From Acidimicrobiaceae bacterium (GTDB lineage Bacteria > Actinomycetota > Acidimicrobiia > Acidimicrobiales > Palsa-688): a stretch of 7,322 nt of DNA. The notes under the pieces are model-generated. The model ran no database searches and was not told where the DNA came from. It was given only the letters and a program-made list of their open reading frames with translations. The position numbers were made by a program, and so were the translations under genes. This document shows, piece by piece, positions 1 through 6,421 of the stretch (position 1 is the stretch's first letter; every line of letters starts with the position of its first letter). Location: assembly GCA_003156795.1 (NCBI GenBank), contig PMHU01000234.1, forward strand, positions 1-7,322, written 5' to 3'.

Positions 1-803
1 CCGGGGTAGGTGACCAGCCGGGCGCCGGGGATGGCGGCCGCGGTGGCCCGGCCGCCCTTGGGCCGGATCAGCGGGTCCTGCTCACCGTGGATGACAAGGG
101 TGGGCGTGCGCAGCCCGGCCAGTTCCGGGCGGCGGTCTCCGGAGGCGATGACGGCGGCCCGCTGGCGCAAGCCATCCTCCGGCGTGCCCGGGCAGCGCTC
201 GTAAGACCTCCGGCCGATGTCGCGCACGGCCCGCTCGTCGAGGGGATAGGCCGGGGAGCCGATGGCGCGCTTCATGGCGACCGCCTCGTCTGCGGCCTCA
301 TCCGGGGTGGTCACGGGCAGGCCGGCGATCCGCGCCAGCGCCCGCATGGTGGCCACCGTGGGCATGGTCGCGATCCGGGCTGAAGGCGTCGACATGATCG
401 AGGTGAGCGAGCGAACCCGGGACGGATGGTCCAGAGCGAGCGTCTGGGCGACCATTCCGCCCATGGAGGCCCCGACGACGTGAGCGGACGGCCAGCCAAG
501 TGCGTCCATCACGGCGAGAGCGTCTCGAGCCATGTCGTCTAGTCGATAGGGCGCCACCGAGCGGCGGAGCATCGTCCTGAGCCACCCGGGCGCCCGCGCA
601 CCCGTCAGGTGCGTGGACCGGCCCGAGTCGCGGTTGTCGAATCTCGTGACTTGTAAGCCACGGTCGACCAGCGCGTCGCAGAGGTCCTCGGGCCAGACAA
701 GCATTTGCGCTCCTGTACCGCTGATGAGGAGCAGCGGTGATCCGTCGGGGCGGCCGAACGTCTCGTAGACGATCTCGACGTCTCTGTTGTGTGCGGTGTT
801 CAT
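1..803 (-). CDS. Alpha/beta-fold hydrolase, partial (C-terminus off the left edge)
   Basis: Cytoplasmic alpha/beta hydrolase of the esterase/lipase type; the substrate cannot be read from the sequence. The minus-strand frame opens with ATG at 803 and stays open for 267 codons to the window edge. An early strand with an oxyanion-type glycine turn (LLLISGTGA, residues 25-33) is followed by FDNRDSGRS (residues 55-63), typical of relatives of the RdmC/aclacinomycin methylesterase group. The nucleophile elbow is GASMGG (111-116) with Ser113. The probable acid is Asp243 in HGEQDPL (239-245). The catalytic His would lie in the missing tail of perhaps 25-35 residues, judged from the usual family length near 290. 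The stretch around residues 138-230 is a likely helical lid. A purine-rich GAGGG lies just before the ATG. The gene is divergent from the TetR gene across 108 bases, so control by that repressor is likely (inference). Family assignment is firm; the substrate is unknown. Confidence 0.93.
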   Translation of the reverse strand, partial: MNTAHNRDVEIVYETFGRPDGSPLLLISGTGAQMLVWPEDLCDALVDRGLQVTRFDNRDSGRSTHLTGARAPGWLRTMLRRSVAPYRLDDMARDALAVMDALGWPSAHVVGASMGGMVAQTLALDHPSRVRSLTSIMSTPSARIATMPTVATMRALARIAGLPVTTPDEAADEAVAMKRAIGSPAYPLDERAVRDIGRRSYERCPGTPEDGLRQRAAVIASGDRRPELAGLRTPTLVIHGEQDPLIRPKGGRATAAAIPGARLVTYP

Positions 804-826
804 GACCCTCGCTCTCCCGACGGGTT

Positions 827-856
827 ACCCTATTTGTAGAATCCCACTTCAGTGAA
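827..856 (-). promoter_or_regulatory. Probable promoter of the hydrolase gene
   Basis: Read on the minus strand, a -35-like TTCACT (851-856; 4 of 6 to TTGACA) and a -10-like TAGGGT (827-832; fits TANNNT) are separated by 18 bases. The -35 element lies inside the 12-base palindrome at 849-860, so a protein bound there would block polymerase. This is pattern matching only. Confidence 0.4.
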
Positions 857-877
857 CTGAGATTCGTCGAATATTGT
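848..877 (+). promoter_or_regulatory. Probable promoter of the TetR gene
   Basis: A -10-like TATTGT (872-877; 4 of 6 to TATAAT) lies 18 bases after a weak -35-like TTCAGT (848-853; 3 of 6). Transcription would start near base 884, giving a leader of about 28 bases that contains the ribosome binding site at 900-905. The -35 overlaps the same palindrome as the divergent hydrolase promoter, so the two promoters are back to back over one operator candidate. Confidence 0.35.
849..872. promoter_or_regulatory. Candidate TetR operator: two adjacent palindromes
   Basis: TCAGT-GA-ACTGA (849-860) has perfect 5-base arms. One base later, ATTCG-T-CGAAT (862-872) is another perfect 5-base-arm palindrome. 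The half-site GATTCG at 861-866 occurs again at 886-891, 25 bases downstream. TetR-family repressors commonly bind short palindromes between their own gene and a divergent target. Which palindrome is the true site cannot be decided here. Confidence 0.5.
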
Positions 878-899
878 TTCATCAAGATTCGGAGTTGTC

Positions 900-905
900 A
901 AGGAG
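900..905 (+). promoter_or_regulatory. Ribosome binding site deciding the GTG start of the TetR gene
   Basis: AAGGAG lies 6 bases before the GTG at 912. The good spacing supports this non-ATG start over later candidates. Confidence 0.75.
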
Positions 906-911
906 CGGCGC

Positions 912-1583
912 GTGTCCACAGGAGCACCGACCGGGGGTGGCCGAAGGGCGAGGGCGGCACAGACTGAGGTGTTGCTGAAGGAGGCGGCCCGCCGGGTCTT
1001 CGCCCGCAAGGGCTACCTCGAAGCGAAGATCACCGACATCACGACAGAAGCGGGCCGATCTGTCGGCTCGTTCTATAGGCACTTTTCTGACAAGGAGGAG
1101 ATACTCAAGGCCCTCCTGGCCGACTTCACAGCCGAGGCCGGCGACGAGCTGGCCGTTCACGAGGCGGGTGATGATCTGTCGCAGGAACCGGCGCTTCGGG
1201 CTCGGGTGGCGGTGTACTGGCACACCTATCGGGCCCACCTGCCTGAAATCCGGGCGCTGGGTCAGGCCGCGCTAGTAAACCCCGGGTTCGCCGAGCAGTT
1301 GGCGCAAATCCGGCACGTCGAGCTGCAGACCATGCGGGAGCACTTCGAGCGCCTCCGGGCCGCGGGGATCGAGTTACCCGGCGATCCGGCCGTGTTGGCG
1401 TCGGCCTTCAACGCGTTGCTCGAAGGTTTCTGTGAGGTGTGGATCGCCGGGAGCGGGGAGCCCATCGGCCGCGCTCTCCCAGACGACGAGGCCATAGACA
1501 CCATCACCGGGCTGCTCCACCACGGCCTGACCGGCTCCGGACACAATGGCGATCGACACGCACACCAAGCCCATCGCTTGTGA
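912..1583 (+). CDS. TetR/AcrR-family transcriptional regulator
   Basis: Ligand-responsive DNA-binding repressor of 223 residues, a normal length for the family. Residues 15-70 form the N-terminal three-helix DNA-binding domain: an amphipathic first helix ending in ARRVFARKGY (26-35), then the helix-turn-helix around KITDITTEAGRSVGSFYRHF (39-58) and the conserved SDKEEIL (59-65). The variable C-terminal part is helical and would bind the inducer and form the dimer; the ligand is not predictable. The tail (about residues 208-223) is rich in histidine and glycine and looks disordered. The start is GTG at 912, backed by AAGGAG six bases upstream. The gene is divergent from the alpha/beta hydrolase, and two palindromes sit between them, so it most likely represses itself and the hydrolase (inference from arrangement). 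Confidence 0.95.
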   Translation: MSTGAPTGGGRRARAAQTEVLLKEAARRVFARKGYLEAKITDITTEAGRSVGSFYRHFSDKEEILKALLADFTAEAGDELAVHEAGDDLSQEPALRARVAVYWHTYRAHLPEIRALGQAALVNPGFAEQLAQIRHVELQTMREHFERLRAAGIELPGDPAVLASAFNALLEGFCEVWIAGSGEPIGRALPDDEAIDTITGLLHHGLTGSGHNGDRHAHQAHRL

Positions 1584-1938
1584 CCGACCGCCACCCGTCT
1601 GTGACCGGGACCGGGCCCGAAGTATCAAGCAGGCCAGCCACCCCCGGGTTTGTCATTGTCCCCGGTGCTGACAAGCTTGGGGTTACCGGCTGAGTGCTCT
1701 TGATGGGTCATCGGTGCTTCGGTATTGCGCCGACCGAATCCCCCGGGGAGTTGCGCGTCCTAAGTGCTTGAGCCGTAGACTCGTCGCGGGCGACGGAGCC
1801 CCGCCGGGCCTGAGTTCGGTGTCGGTAGCTTTGCCGGGCGGCCGCCTGGAACGCGTGGAGTCAGGGGACCCTGACAGCCTCGAGCTCCAGTTGTCCCCTC
1901 AGCGGGTCCCGGTTGTGAGGACAACTAACTTCGACTCT
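1584..1938 (+). other. Intergenic region, no convincing gene
   Basis: These 355 bases separate the TetR gene from the acyltransferase gene. The downstream reading frame stays open back to a GTG at 1714, which would add 75 residues, but no ribosome binding site precedes that GTG or the in-frame GTGs at 1855 and 1915, and the predicted peptide resembles no domain I know. A weak inverted repeat (CCGGG 1644-1648, CCCGG 1661-1665, 12-base loop) follows the TetR gene but has no T-run, so it is not a good intrinsic terminator. Confidence 0.5.
1926..1931 (+). promoter_or_regulatory. Putative -10 box for leaderless transcription of the acyltransferase gene
   Basis: TAACTT fits the actinobacterial TANNNT -10 pattern and ends 7 bases before the ATG at 1939, the spacing expected if the transcript begins at the A of the start codon. 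There is no Shine-Dalgarno sequence at a usable distance (the nearest, GAGG at 1917-1920, is too far). No good -35 is visible. Confidence 0.35.
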
Positions 1939-3189
1939 ATGGACAGGGATCTACCGCTCGGTGCCGAGCTGCGCGCCAGTTGCCTTGAAGGCGTGGATGC
2001 TTTCTTCGGTCTGGAGTCGGACTGGCGGGACCTGGCCCGGCGCGCCCGTACCGGCATCCCGTTCTTGAGCTGGGAATGGGTTTCGGAATGGGCCCGTCTG
2101 TTCTGGGACGACCAGCTGATCACCGTCGTGGTCCATCACGGATCGAGGCCGGTCGCCATTGCCCCGTTCTGCCGTGGCCCGTCTTTACCGGCGCCCGGGG
2201 TGCGGTCCGAGAATCTCCAGCTGCTTGGTCCCCGGTGGGGTTGGAATTTGTTGGAGATGGGTTCCCTGCTGATCGACCAAGCCCATGCTTCGGATGCTCT
2301 CGCGGCAACCGTCGAGTACCTCTGGCAGAGAACCGAGTGGGATTGGATCGAGGTCATGGCTTTCGGCGATGACATTGACGCGTGGCAGCAAGCTCTGCGT
2401 CGGGCCCGGGTCAATGTCCGCACGTCGGTCGAGAGCGTTTCTGAAGTTCCGGTCATGCGGCTTGACGAAAGCTGGGAGGCGCTACGCTCCAGATTGCGGC
2501 GCAACGTCAAAGAGAGCATTCGACGCTCCTATAACGCCCCTCGGCGAGATGGTGTCGAATACTCCTACCGGGAACATCGCACAGTTACCGGCCTCGAAGC
2601 GGTCCTCGACGACTTCTTCCGTTTGCACCGCGCCCGAGCCGAAGCTTCCAGCGGTCCCTCACATGCCGACCATTTCGTCCGCCCCTCGGCGCAGCTCTTC
2701 CTCAGGAGGGTGTCACGGCGAATGGCAGAAGCCGGGCTACTCAGCATCAGCGTTTGCGAGGCCCGTGGGTCTGCTGTGGCCGTGCACGTCAACTTTGAGA
2801 TGGATGGTTGGCTGTACCTCTACTACTCCGGATTCGATCCCGGATGGTCCCACTACAGCGTGATGACCTACACCAAAACACGAGCCATCAAGTCAGCGAT
2901 AGACCGGCACCTAGAGAGTGTCAACTTCTCCCCTGGGGTGGATCAGGCAAAGAGGCGGTGGGATGTGACGATGATGCCGATGCAGCGCTTCTCGATAGTG
3001 CTCCACCGTCGACCGTCCCGAGCGCGGTTTGCCCTGTACCGCCTGCTCCGAAAAGCATCGTTATGGTTGCGCCCGGCGCGTTGGACGAACGCCCTCCCGG
3101 AGCTTCTCTCTAGATACCGACGACTTTCCGGAGTACCTCACCGAGGAGTTCGACCCGTCCTTCGATGTGGCCGTTGGCGGGGGAGTTGA
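1939..3189 (+). CDS. GNAT-family acyltransferase, CelD/BioF2-like (Acetyltransf_6)
   Basis: Predicted cytoplasmic acyltransferase with the double-GNAT (FemAB-like) fold. Known relatives act in exopolysaccharide, cell-envelope or lipid-linked pathways; the substrate here is unknown. From ATG 1939 the protein has 416 residues. The first half carries the usual opening, with a W-x-x-L segment (W29-L32) and PFLSWEWVSEWARLFW (41-56). Family-typical features in the second half are LRRNVKESIRRS (186-197), a D-x-F-x-LH helix (225-230), VHVNFEMDGWLYLYYSGFDP (282-301) and the late NFSPGVDQAKRRWD (329-342). The start is uncertain: ATG 1939 matches usual domain onset and has a TANNNT box 7 bases upstream, whereas a GTG at 1714 would add 75 unsupported residues. 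The C-terminus is odd: the last 26 residues or so are very arginine-rich and lie antisense to the 3' end of the convergent oxidoreductase gene. Family assignment is good; the start and the tail are the weak points. Confidence 0.85.
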   Translation: MDRDLPLGAELRASCLEGVDAFFGLESDWRDLARRARTGIPFLSWEWVSEWARLFWDDQLITVVVHHGSRPVAIAPFCRGPSLPAPGVRSENLQLLGPRWGWNLLEMGSLLIDQAHASDALAATVEYLWQRTEWDWIEVMAFGDDIDAWQQALRRARVNVRTSVESVSEVPVMRLDESWEALRSRLRRNVKESIRRSYNAPRRDGVEYSYREHRTVTGLEAVLDDFFRLHRARAEASSGPSHADHFVRPSAQLFLRRVSRRMAEAGLLSISVCEARGSAVAVHVNFEMDGWLYLYYSGFDPGWSHYSVMTYTKTRAIKSAIDRHLESVNFSPGVDQAKRRWDVTMMPMQRFSIVLHRRPSRARFALYRLLRKASLWLRPARWTNALPELLSRYRRLSGVPHRGVRPVLRCGRWRGS

Positions 3190-4090
3190 CGGTGAAGCCG
3201 TCTACGCCGTCGATCATCCGGTTGGTGAAGGTCTCTCCTACCTCGTCGGGGTCGCCGAGGACAATGAGGGAGCGGATCTGGTTGGCTTCGGTTTCGCTCA
3301 GCGACGCCATGTCGATCCCCCTGCTGGTCAGAAAGGCGTCGGCTTCGGCGATGGCCTGTTCGTGGGTCGGGGCTATGCAGCAGTTGGCCTGGAGGCTAAC
3401 CACCACTTCGGAGCGATCCCGTCCGACTGATTCGCAGTGCCCAGCCAGGGCGTCGAGCTTGCGGTTGATCTCGTTCGGCTGGCAGATGATGTTCGACTCG
3501 TCCCCATAGAGAGCCACCAGCCGAAGAGTCTTCTTCTCCCCTCCGCCGCCGATCATGATGGGGATCTTCGAACGCGGAGCGGGCGAGTTGATGGCGTCGT
3601 CGACCCGGTACCAGCGGCCATCGAAGCTGGGACGGCTGCCGGCGAGCATCCCCCGAATGATCTGAAGAGACTCCTCCAGTTTGGAGAAGCGATCGGTGAA
3701 CGTCCCGAACTCGAAGCCGAGGCTGTCGTGCTCGAGCTCGAACCAGCCGGCGCCAATGCCGAGTTGGGCCCGGCCACTGGAGACGTGATCGAGCGTCGTC
3801 ACCTCCTTGGCCAGTAGGGCGGGGTTGCGGTAGGTGTTGCCGGTGACCAGCGCGGAGAGCCGGACCTGTTCGGTGTGCTGGGCCAATGCCGACAGTAGGG
3901 TGTAGCACTCGAACATTTCGTTCTCGGGGGGCCCGAGCATCGGTAGCTGGTAGAAGTGGTCCATGACCAGCACCGTGTCGAAGCCTGAGGCTTCGGCCGC
4001 CCGGGCTTGTCGCACGACCGTGGGGAAAAGGTCCGCCGGGCTGACGCCGGGGTAGGTGAAGTTCGGGATCTGGTAACCGAGACGAGTCAT
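3110..4090 (-). CDS. LLM-class, probably F420-dependent oxidoreductase
   Basis: Luciferase-like monooxygenase-superfamily TIM-barrel enzyme of 326 residues, most like the actinobacterial F420-dependent group that includes Rv1855c (TIGR03560-type; from memory, not searched). Such enzymes use reduced F420 or flavin for hydride transfer; the substrate is unknown. Visible motifs are GYQIPNF (5-11), VMDHF (42-46), the LAKEVTTLDHVSSGRAQLG run (93-111), GIGAGWFELEH (111-121), DRFSKLEESLQIIR (133-146) and the phosphate-binding-type loop IPIMIGGGGEKKTLRL (176-191). No signal peptide, so cytoplasmic. The ATG at 4090 is fixed by an in-frame TAG 9 bases upstream with no alternative start between. The only purine-rich sequence (GAGGGA) abuts the ATG, too close for normal Shine-Dalgarno use, which fits leaderless expression. 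It is convergent with the acyltransferase gene and overlaps it by 80 bases, and is divergent from dipZ. Confidence 0.95.
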   Translation of the reverse strand: MTRLGYQIPNFTYPGVSPADLFPTVVRQARAAEASGFDTVLVMDHFYQLPMLGPPENEMFECYTLLSALAQHTEQVRLSALVTGNTYRNPALLAKEVTTLDHVSSGRAQLGIGAGWFELEHDSLGFEFGTFTDRFSKLEESLQIIRGMLAGSRPSFDGRWYRVDDAINSPAPRSKIPIMIGGGGEKKTLRLVALYGDESNIICQPNEINRKLDALAGHCESVGRDRSEVVVSLQANCCIAPTHEQAIAEADAFLTSRGIDMASLSETEANQIRSLIVLGDPDEVGETFTNRMIDGVDGFTVNSPANGHIEGRVELLGEVLRKVVGI

Positions 4091-4096
4091 TCCCTC

Positions 4097-4126
4097 ACAC
4101 TATGACCCAAGGCCGAGCCTTGTCGG
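4097..4126 (-). promoter_or_regulatory. Probable promoter of the LLM oxidoreductase gene (leaderless)
   Basis: On the minus strand, CCGACA (4121-4126; 4 of 6 to TTGACA), an 18-base spacer and TAGTGT (4097-4102; fits TANNNT) are followed after 6 bases by the ATG. The start codon would therefore be at or next to the first transcribed base. Confidence 0.5.
4108..4122. promoter_or_regulatory. Perfect inverted repeat inside the LLM gene promoter, candidate operator
   Basis: CAAGGC-CGA-GCCTTG has perfect 6-base arms around a 3-base centre. It fills most of the spacer between the proposed -35 and -10 elements, the classic place for a repressor to block polymerase. No candidate regulator gene lies next to it, and the TetR gene's palindromes have a different sequence. 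Confidence 0.4.
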
Positions 4127-4379
4127 AGAGGCACCTCCACGTCGAGAGAACGCCCCACCAGGTGCGCACCGAAGACCGGCTTCCCGTGCCCCGACAGTCG
4201 CTCTGGCATGAAACACGGGCGGGCGGAAGGGAGCGAGGCGATACCTAGAGGCGCCACCCTGTCCTCACTTGGGGCTCACCTGACTCCATCCTGGAGGTCG
4301 TCATGGGGTCGGCGTCCCGGGCTTGTGGCAGGTGATGTCCTGAGCTCGAGATGGTCGTAGATACTTGCTGGTCGGTCAT
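4127..4379. other. Intergenic region between divergent genes, no gene seen
   Basis: I see no supportable coding region on either strand. Frames crossing it lack ribosome binding sites and recognisable domains. It must hold the dipZ promoter, but no good -35/-10 pair stands out; GATACT near 4360 is a weak -10 candidate only. Confidence 0.4.
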
Positions 4380-4395
4380 TAGGTGTGTTGACCTA
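4380..4395 (+). repeat. Inverted repeat just upstream of the dipZ ribosome binding site
   Basis: TAGGT-GTGTTG-ACCTA has perfect 5-base arms and a 6-base centre, and ends one base before the AGGAGG at 4397. It could be a regulator-binding site or a small hairpin in the dipZ leader. Five-base arms also arise by chance, so the role is uncertain. Confidence 0.35.
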
Positions 4396-4396
4396 C

Positions 4397-4402
4397 AGGA
4401 GG
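4397..4402 (+). promoter_or_regulatory. Ribosome binding site of dipZ
   Basis: A perfect AGGAGG (followed by T) lies 4 bases before the ATG at 4407. It fixes the start, which opens directly into the first membrane helix. Confidence 0.85.
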
Positions 4403-4406
4403 TTGC

Positions 4407-6194
4407 ATGATCGAGCTTTTGACGATCGGTTTTGTCGCCGGGGTTGTGTGTGGGATCTCGCCGTGCATCCTCCCGGTGCTGCCGGTGATCCTGGTAGCCG
4501 GAGCCTCTGCTACCAGCGGTGCTCGTCCGGGGACGGCGCTCACCACGACGAGCGGTGGGGCCACGTCACATCGAGCGCTTGAGACCGAGGCGGTCGACGG
4601 CCCTGAGATGAACCGATGGCGGAGGCAGGCTCGGCCGGTGTGGGTGGTCGCCGGTTTGGTGGTCAGTTTCAGCGTCGTGGTCCTGGCGGGTTCGGAGATA
4701 ATTTCGGCCCTCGGCTTGCCCCAAGAGTTCTTGCGTGATGCCGGAATCATCCTGCTAGTCGTGGTCGGAGTGAGTTTCCTCTTTCCTCCGTTGTCGGTCC
4801 TGCTCGAGCGTCCCTTCGCCCGAGTCAGCGCTCGGCAGCCGAATGGCGACGCCGGCGCGTTCGTCGTTGGGCTGGCTCTTGGTTTGGTCTTCGTGCCGTG
4901 TGCCGGCCCAATTCTCAGTGCCATCACCGTTGCCGGCGCCAAACACGAGGTCGGTTGGACGGCGGTGTTTCTCACTGCCGCTTTCGGCCTAGGGGTGGCC
5001 GTGCCGTTGTTGGTAGTAGCTGTGGCCGGCAGTCAACTGGCCCAAAGGGCCTCCGCGCTGCGGCGCCACGCAAGCCGAGTCCGACAGGTCAGCGGCGTGA
5101 TCGTCCTGATCATGGCGCTCACCATCGGACTGAACTCCTTTTCTAGCCTGCAAAAGGACCTGCCTGGATACACCACTGTCGGCCAGACCGGCGGCCAGGT
5201 CCGCAGGCAGCTCGCCGCAGTCGAGGGCGAAAACGAGGGCCGGAAGCCTGGTGTAGCCGATCTGGCCAAGTGCAGTTCCACGGCGACGAGTCTCATCAAC
5301 TGCGGCCCCGCCCCAAATTTCACGGGTATAACCGCGTGGTTGAACACCCCGGGCGGACAAGCCCTGAGCTTGGCCCAGCTCAGGGGCAAGGTGGTCCTCG
5401 TGGACTTCTGGACCTACTCGTGTATCAACTGTCAGCGCACGTTGCCCCACGTCGAAGCCTGGTACCGGGACTACGCCCAGGACGGATTCGTGATCGTCGG
5501 CGTGCACACCCCGGAGTTCAACTTCGAACACGTGGTGTCCAACGTGAGAAGCCAATCAGCCGCTCTCGGGGTCAAATACCCTGTAGCCGTAGACGACGAC
5601 TACAAGACCTGGGATGCCTACGATAACGAGTACTGGCCCGCCGACTATCTGATCGACGCCCAAGGCGACGTTCGCCATGTCAGCTTCGGCGAGGGAGGTT
5701 ACTCCGACACCGAGAGCCTGATCCGCCAGCTACTGGTTGCGGCCCATCCTGGCATCGTCCTTCCGTCGGCAACCGACGTTCCTAATCGGACCCCTGCCGG
5801 CGAGTTGAGTCCAGAGACCTACGTGGGCTACGACCAAGCTCAGTACCTCCTCAACTCCAATGTGACCGAAGGCGCGCCCGCCGTCTACCAGTTCCCTTCG
5901 TCGTTGCCGGTCGGAGGGCTGGCCCTGGCCGGGACCTGGGACGAGGGGGCCGAAGAGGCCACCGCCGGACCGAACGCCCAAATGGAGCTGGGGTTCGTCG
6001 CCGAGGACGTGTATCTAGTGATGGGCGGGTCGGGGAGCGTACAGGTCTCGATCAACGGGGAGTCCACCAAGACGATCGACGTCGCAGGCGTGCCGAAGCT
6101 CTACACCTTGTTCGAAGCGACTTCTACGACCACCGCTCAGTTGACGCTGACCGTCTCCCCGGGAGTCCAGGCCTACGACTTCACCTTCGGTTGA
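4407..6194 (+). CDS. dipZ: DipZ-type protein: CcdA membrane domain fused to thioredoxin and CBM-like domains
   Basis: Membrane thiol-disulfide electron carrier of 595 residues. The N-terminal CcdA/DsbD-like part (1-247) has about six helices, near 5-32, 76-100, 112-134, 150-173, 183-208 and 228-247, with the paired cysteine motifs CGISPCILPVLP (15-26; Cys20) and FVPCAGPIL (162-170; Cys165). These normally move reducing power from cytoplasmic thioredoxin to the outside. After a linker with Cys289 and Cys299 comes an exported TlpA-like thioredoxin domain (about 300-445): active site WTYSCINC (335-342) with Cys339/Cys342, the VGVHTPEF segment (364-371) and the likely cis-proline Pro411 in YWPADYLID (409-417). 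Residues 468-595 match the C-terminal CBM-like domain of mycobacterial DipZ (Rv2874). This protein is shorter than Rv2874, which is near 695 residues as I recall. Likely role: extracytoplasmic protein reduction or cytochrome c maturation. No other cytochrome biogenesis gene is visible here. Confidence 0.95.
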   Translation: MIELLTIGFVAGVVCGISPCILPVLPVILVAGASATSGARPGTALTTTSGGATSHRALETEAVDGPEMNRWRRQARPVWVVAGLVVSFSVVVLAGSEIISALGLPQEFLRDAGIILLVVVGVSFLFPPLSVLLERPFARVSARQPNGDAGAFVVGLALGLVFVPCAGPILSAITVAGAKHEVGWTAVFLTAAFGLGVAVPLLVVAVAGSQLAQRASALRRHASRVRQVSGVIVLIMALTIGLNSFSSLQKDLPGYTTVGQTGGQVRRQLAAVEGENEGRKPGVADLAKCSSTATSLINCGPAPNFTGITAWLNTPGGQALSLAQLRGKVVLVDFWTYSCINCQRTLPHVEAWYRDYAQDGFVIVGVHTPEFNFEHVVSNVRSQSAALGVKYPVAVDDDYKTWDAYDNEYWPADYLIDAQGDVRHVSFGEGGYSDTESLIRQLLVAAHPGIVLPSATDVPNRTPAGELSPETYVGYDQAQYLLNSNVTEGAPAVYQFPSSLPVGGLALAGTWDEGAEEATAGPNAQMELGFVAEDVYLVMGGSGSVQVSINGESTKTIDVAGVPKLYTLFEATSTTTAQLTLTVSPGVQAYDFTFG

Positions 6195-6365
6195 CCGGAG
6201 TACTCGGATGTCGAAGGCTCTCGGGTAGCTCGCCGATCTTCCCCTGACGTCCCGGCCGGCGACCTGGTGCAACTACGCGGAACCGTTCGAGGACGTCGGC
6301 CGCGCGAGTCACCCACCGACTTCTCATCCCGCTTGTCGGGGTCGACCTATCCAGGTCATACGAAA

Positions 6366-6421
6366 AAGGAGGAAAAAAATCTATGTAAACGATCGATGCT
6401 AGTGATTTAATGGACTTGTAG
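6366..6421 (+). other. Cluster of three minimal start-to-stop frames
   Basis: A strong AAGGAGG (6366-6372) lies 10 bases before ATG-TAA (6383-6388), a start codon directly followed by a stop. Then come ATG-CTA-GTG-ATT-TAA (6396-6410) and ATG-GAC-TTG-TAG (6410-6421); these two overlap by one base as TAATG. The last TAG overlaps the AGGAGG (6420-6425) of the next gene. If transcribed, ribosomes could engage here ahead of the main gene. AT-rich DNA yields short frames by chance, so function is unproven. Confidence 0.3.
6403..6411 (+). promoter_or_regulatory. Possible extended -10 promoter of the FAD-binding protein gene
   Basis: TG-A-TTTAAT combines a TGN extension with a hexamer matching TATAAT at 5 of 6 bases. 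The site 17 bases upstream (ATGTAA, 6383-6388) is a poor -35, but extended -10 promoters need little. Transcription would begin near 6418, and the small frames upstream would then be untranscribed from this promoter. Confidence 0.35.

Noticed and set aside
298..885. 195-codon minus-strand open frame
   Set aside because: It overlaps the well-supported hydrolase frame on the same strand, crosses the promoter region, and its arginine- and histidine-rich product shows no domain.
882..1238. Minus-strand frame opposite the TetR DNA-binding domain
   Set aside because: Shadow of a clear TetR gene; no motif or ribosome binding site of its own.
1671..1678. CAAGCTTG palindrome after the TetR gene
   Set aside because: An 8-base palindrome (a common restriction site) without partner sites or promoter context.
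4183..4219. Inverted repeat CCCGTG/CACGGG with a 25-base loop
   Set aside because: Six-base arms with a long loop are expected by chance in 316 bases of GC-rich DNA, and there is no positional reason for function.
4379..4975. 198-codon minus-strand open frame opposite dipZ
   Set aside because: Low-complexity Thr/Ala/Pro-rich product, antisense to the conserved CcdA domain; a by-product of high GC.
6198..6205. GAGTACTC palindrome just after the dipZ stop
   Set aside because: No loop and no following T-run, so it is not an intrinsic terminator; 8-base palindromes are common.
6346..6359. GACCT-ATCC-AGGTC hairpin before the A-rich tract
   Set aside because: On the plus strand it is followed by A residues, not T. 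On the minus strand the T-run comes before the stem. Neither orientation makes a terminator.
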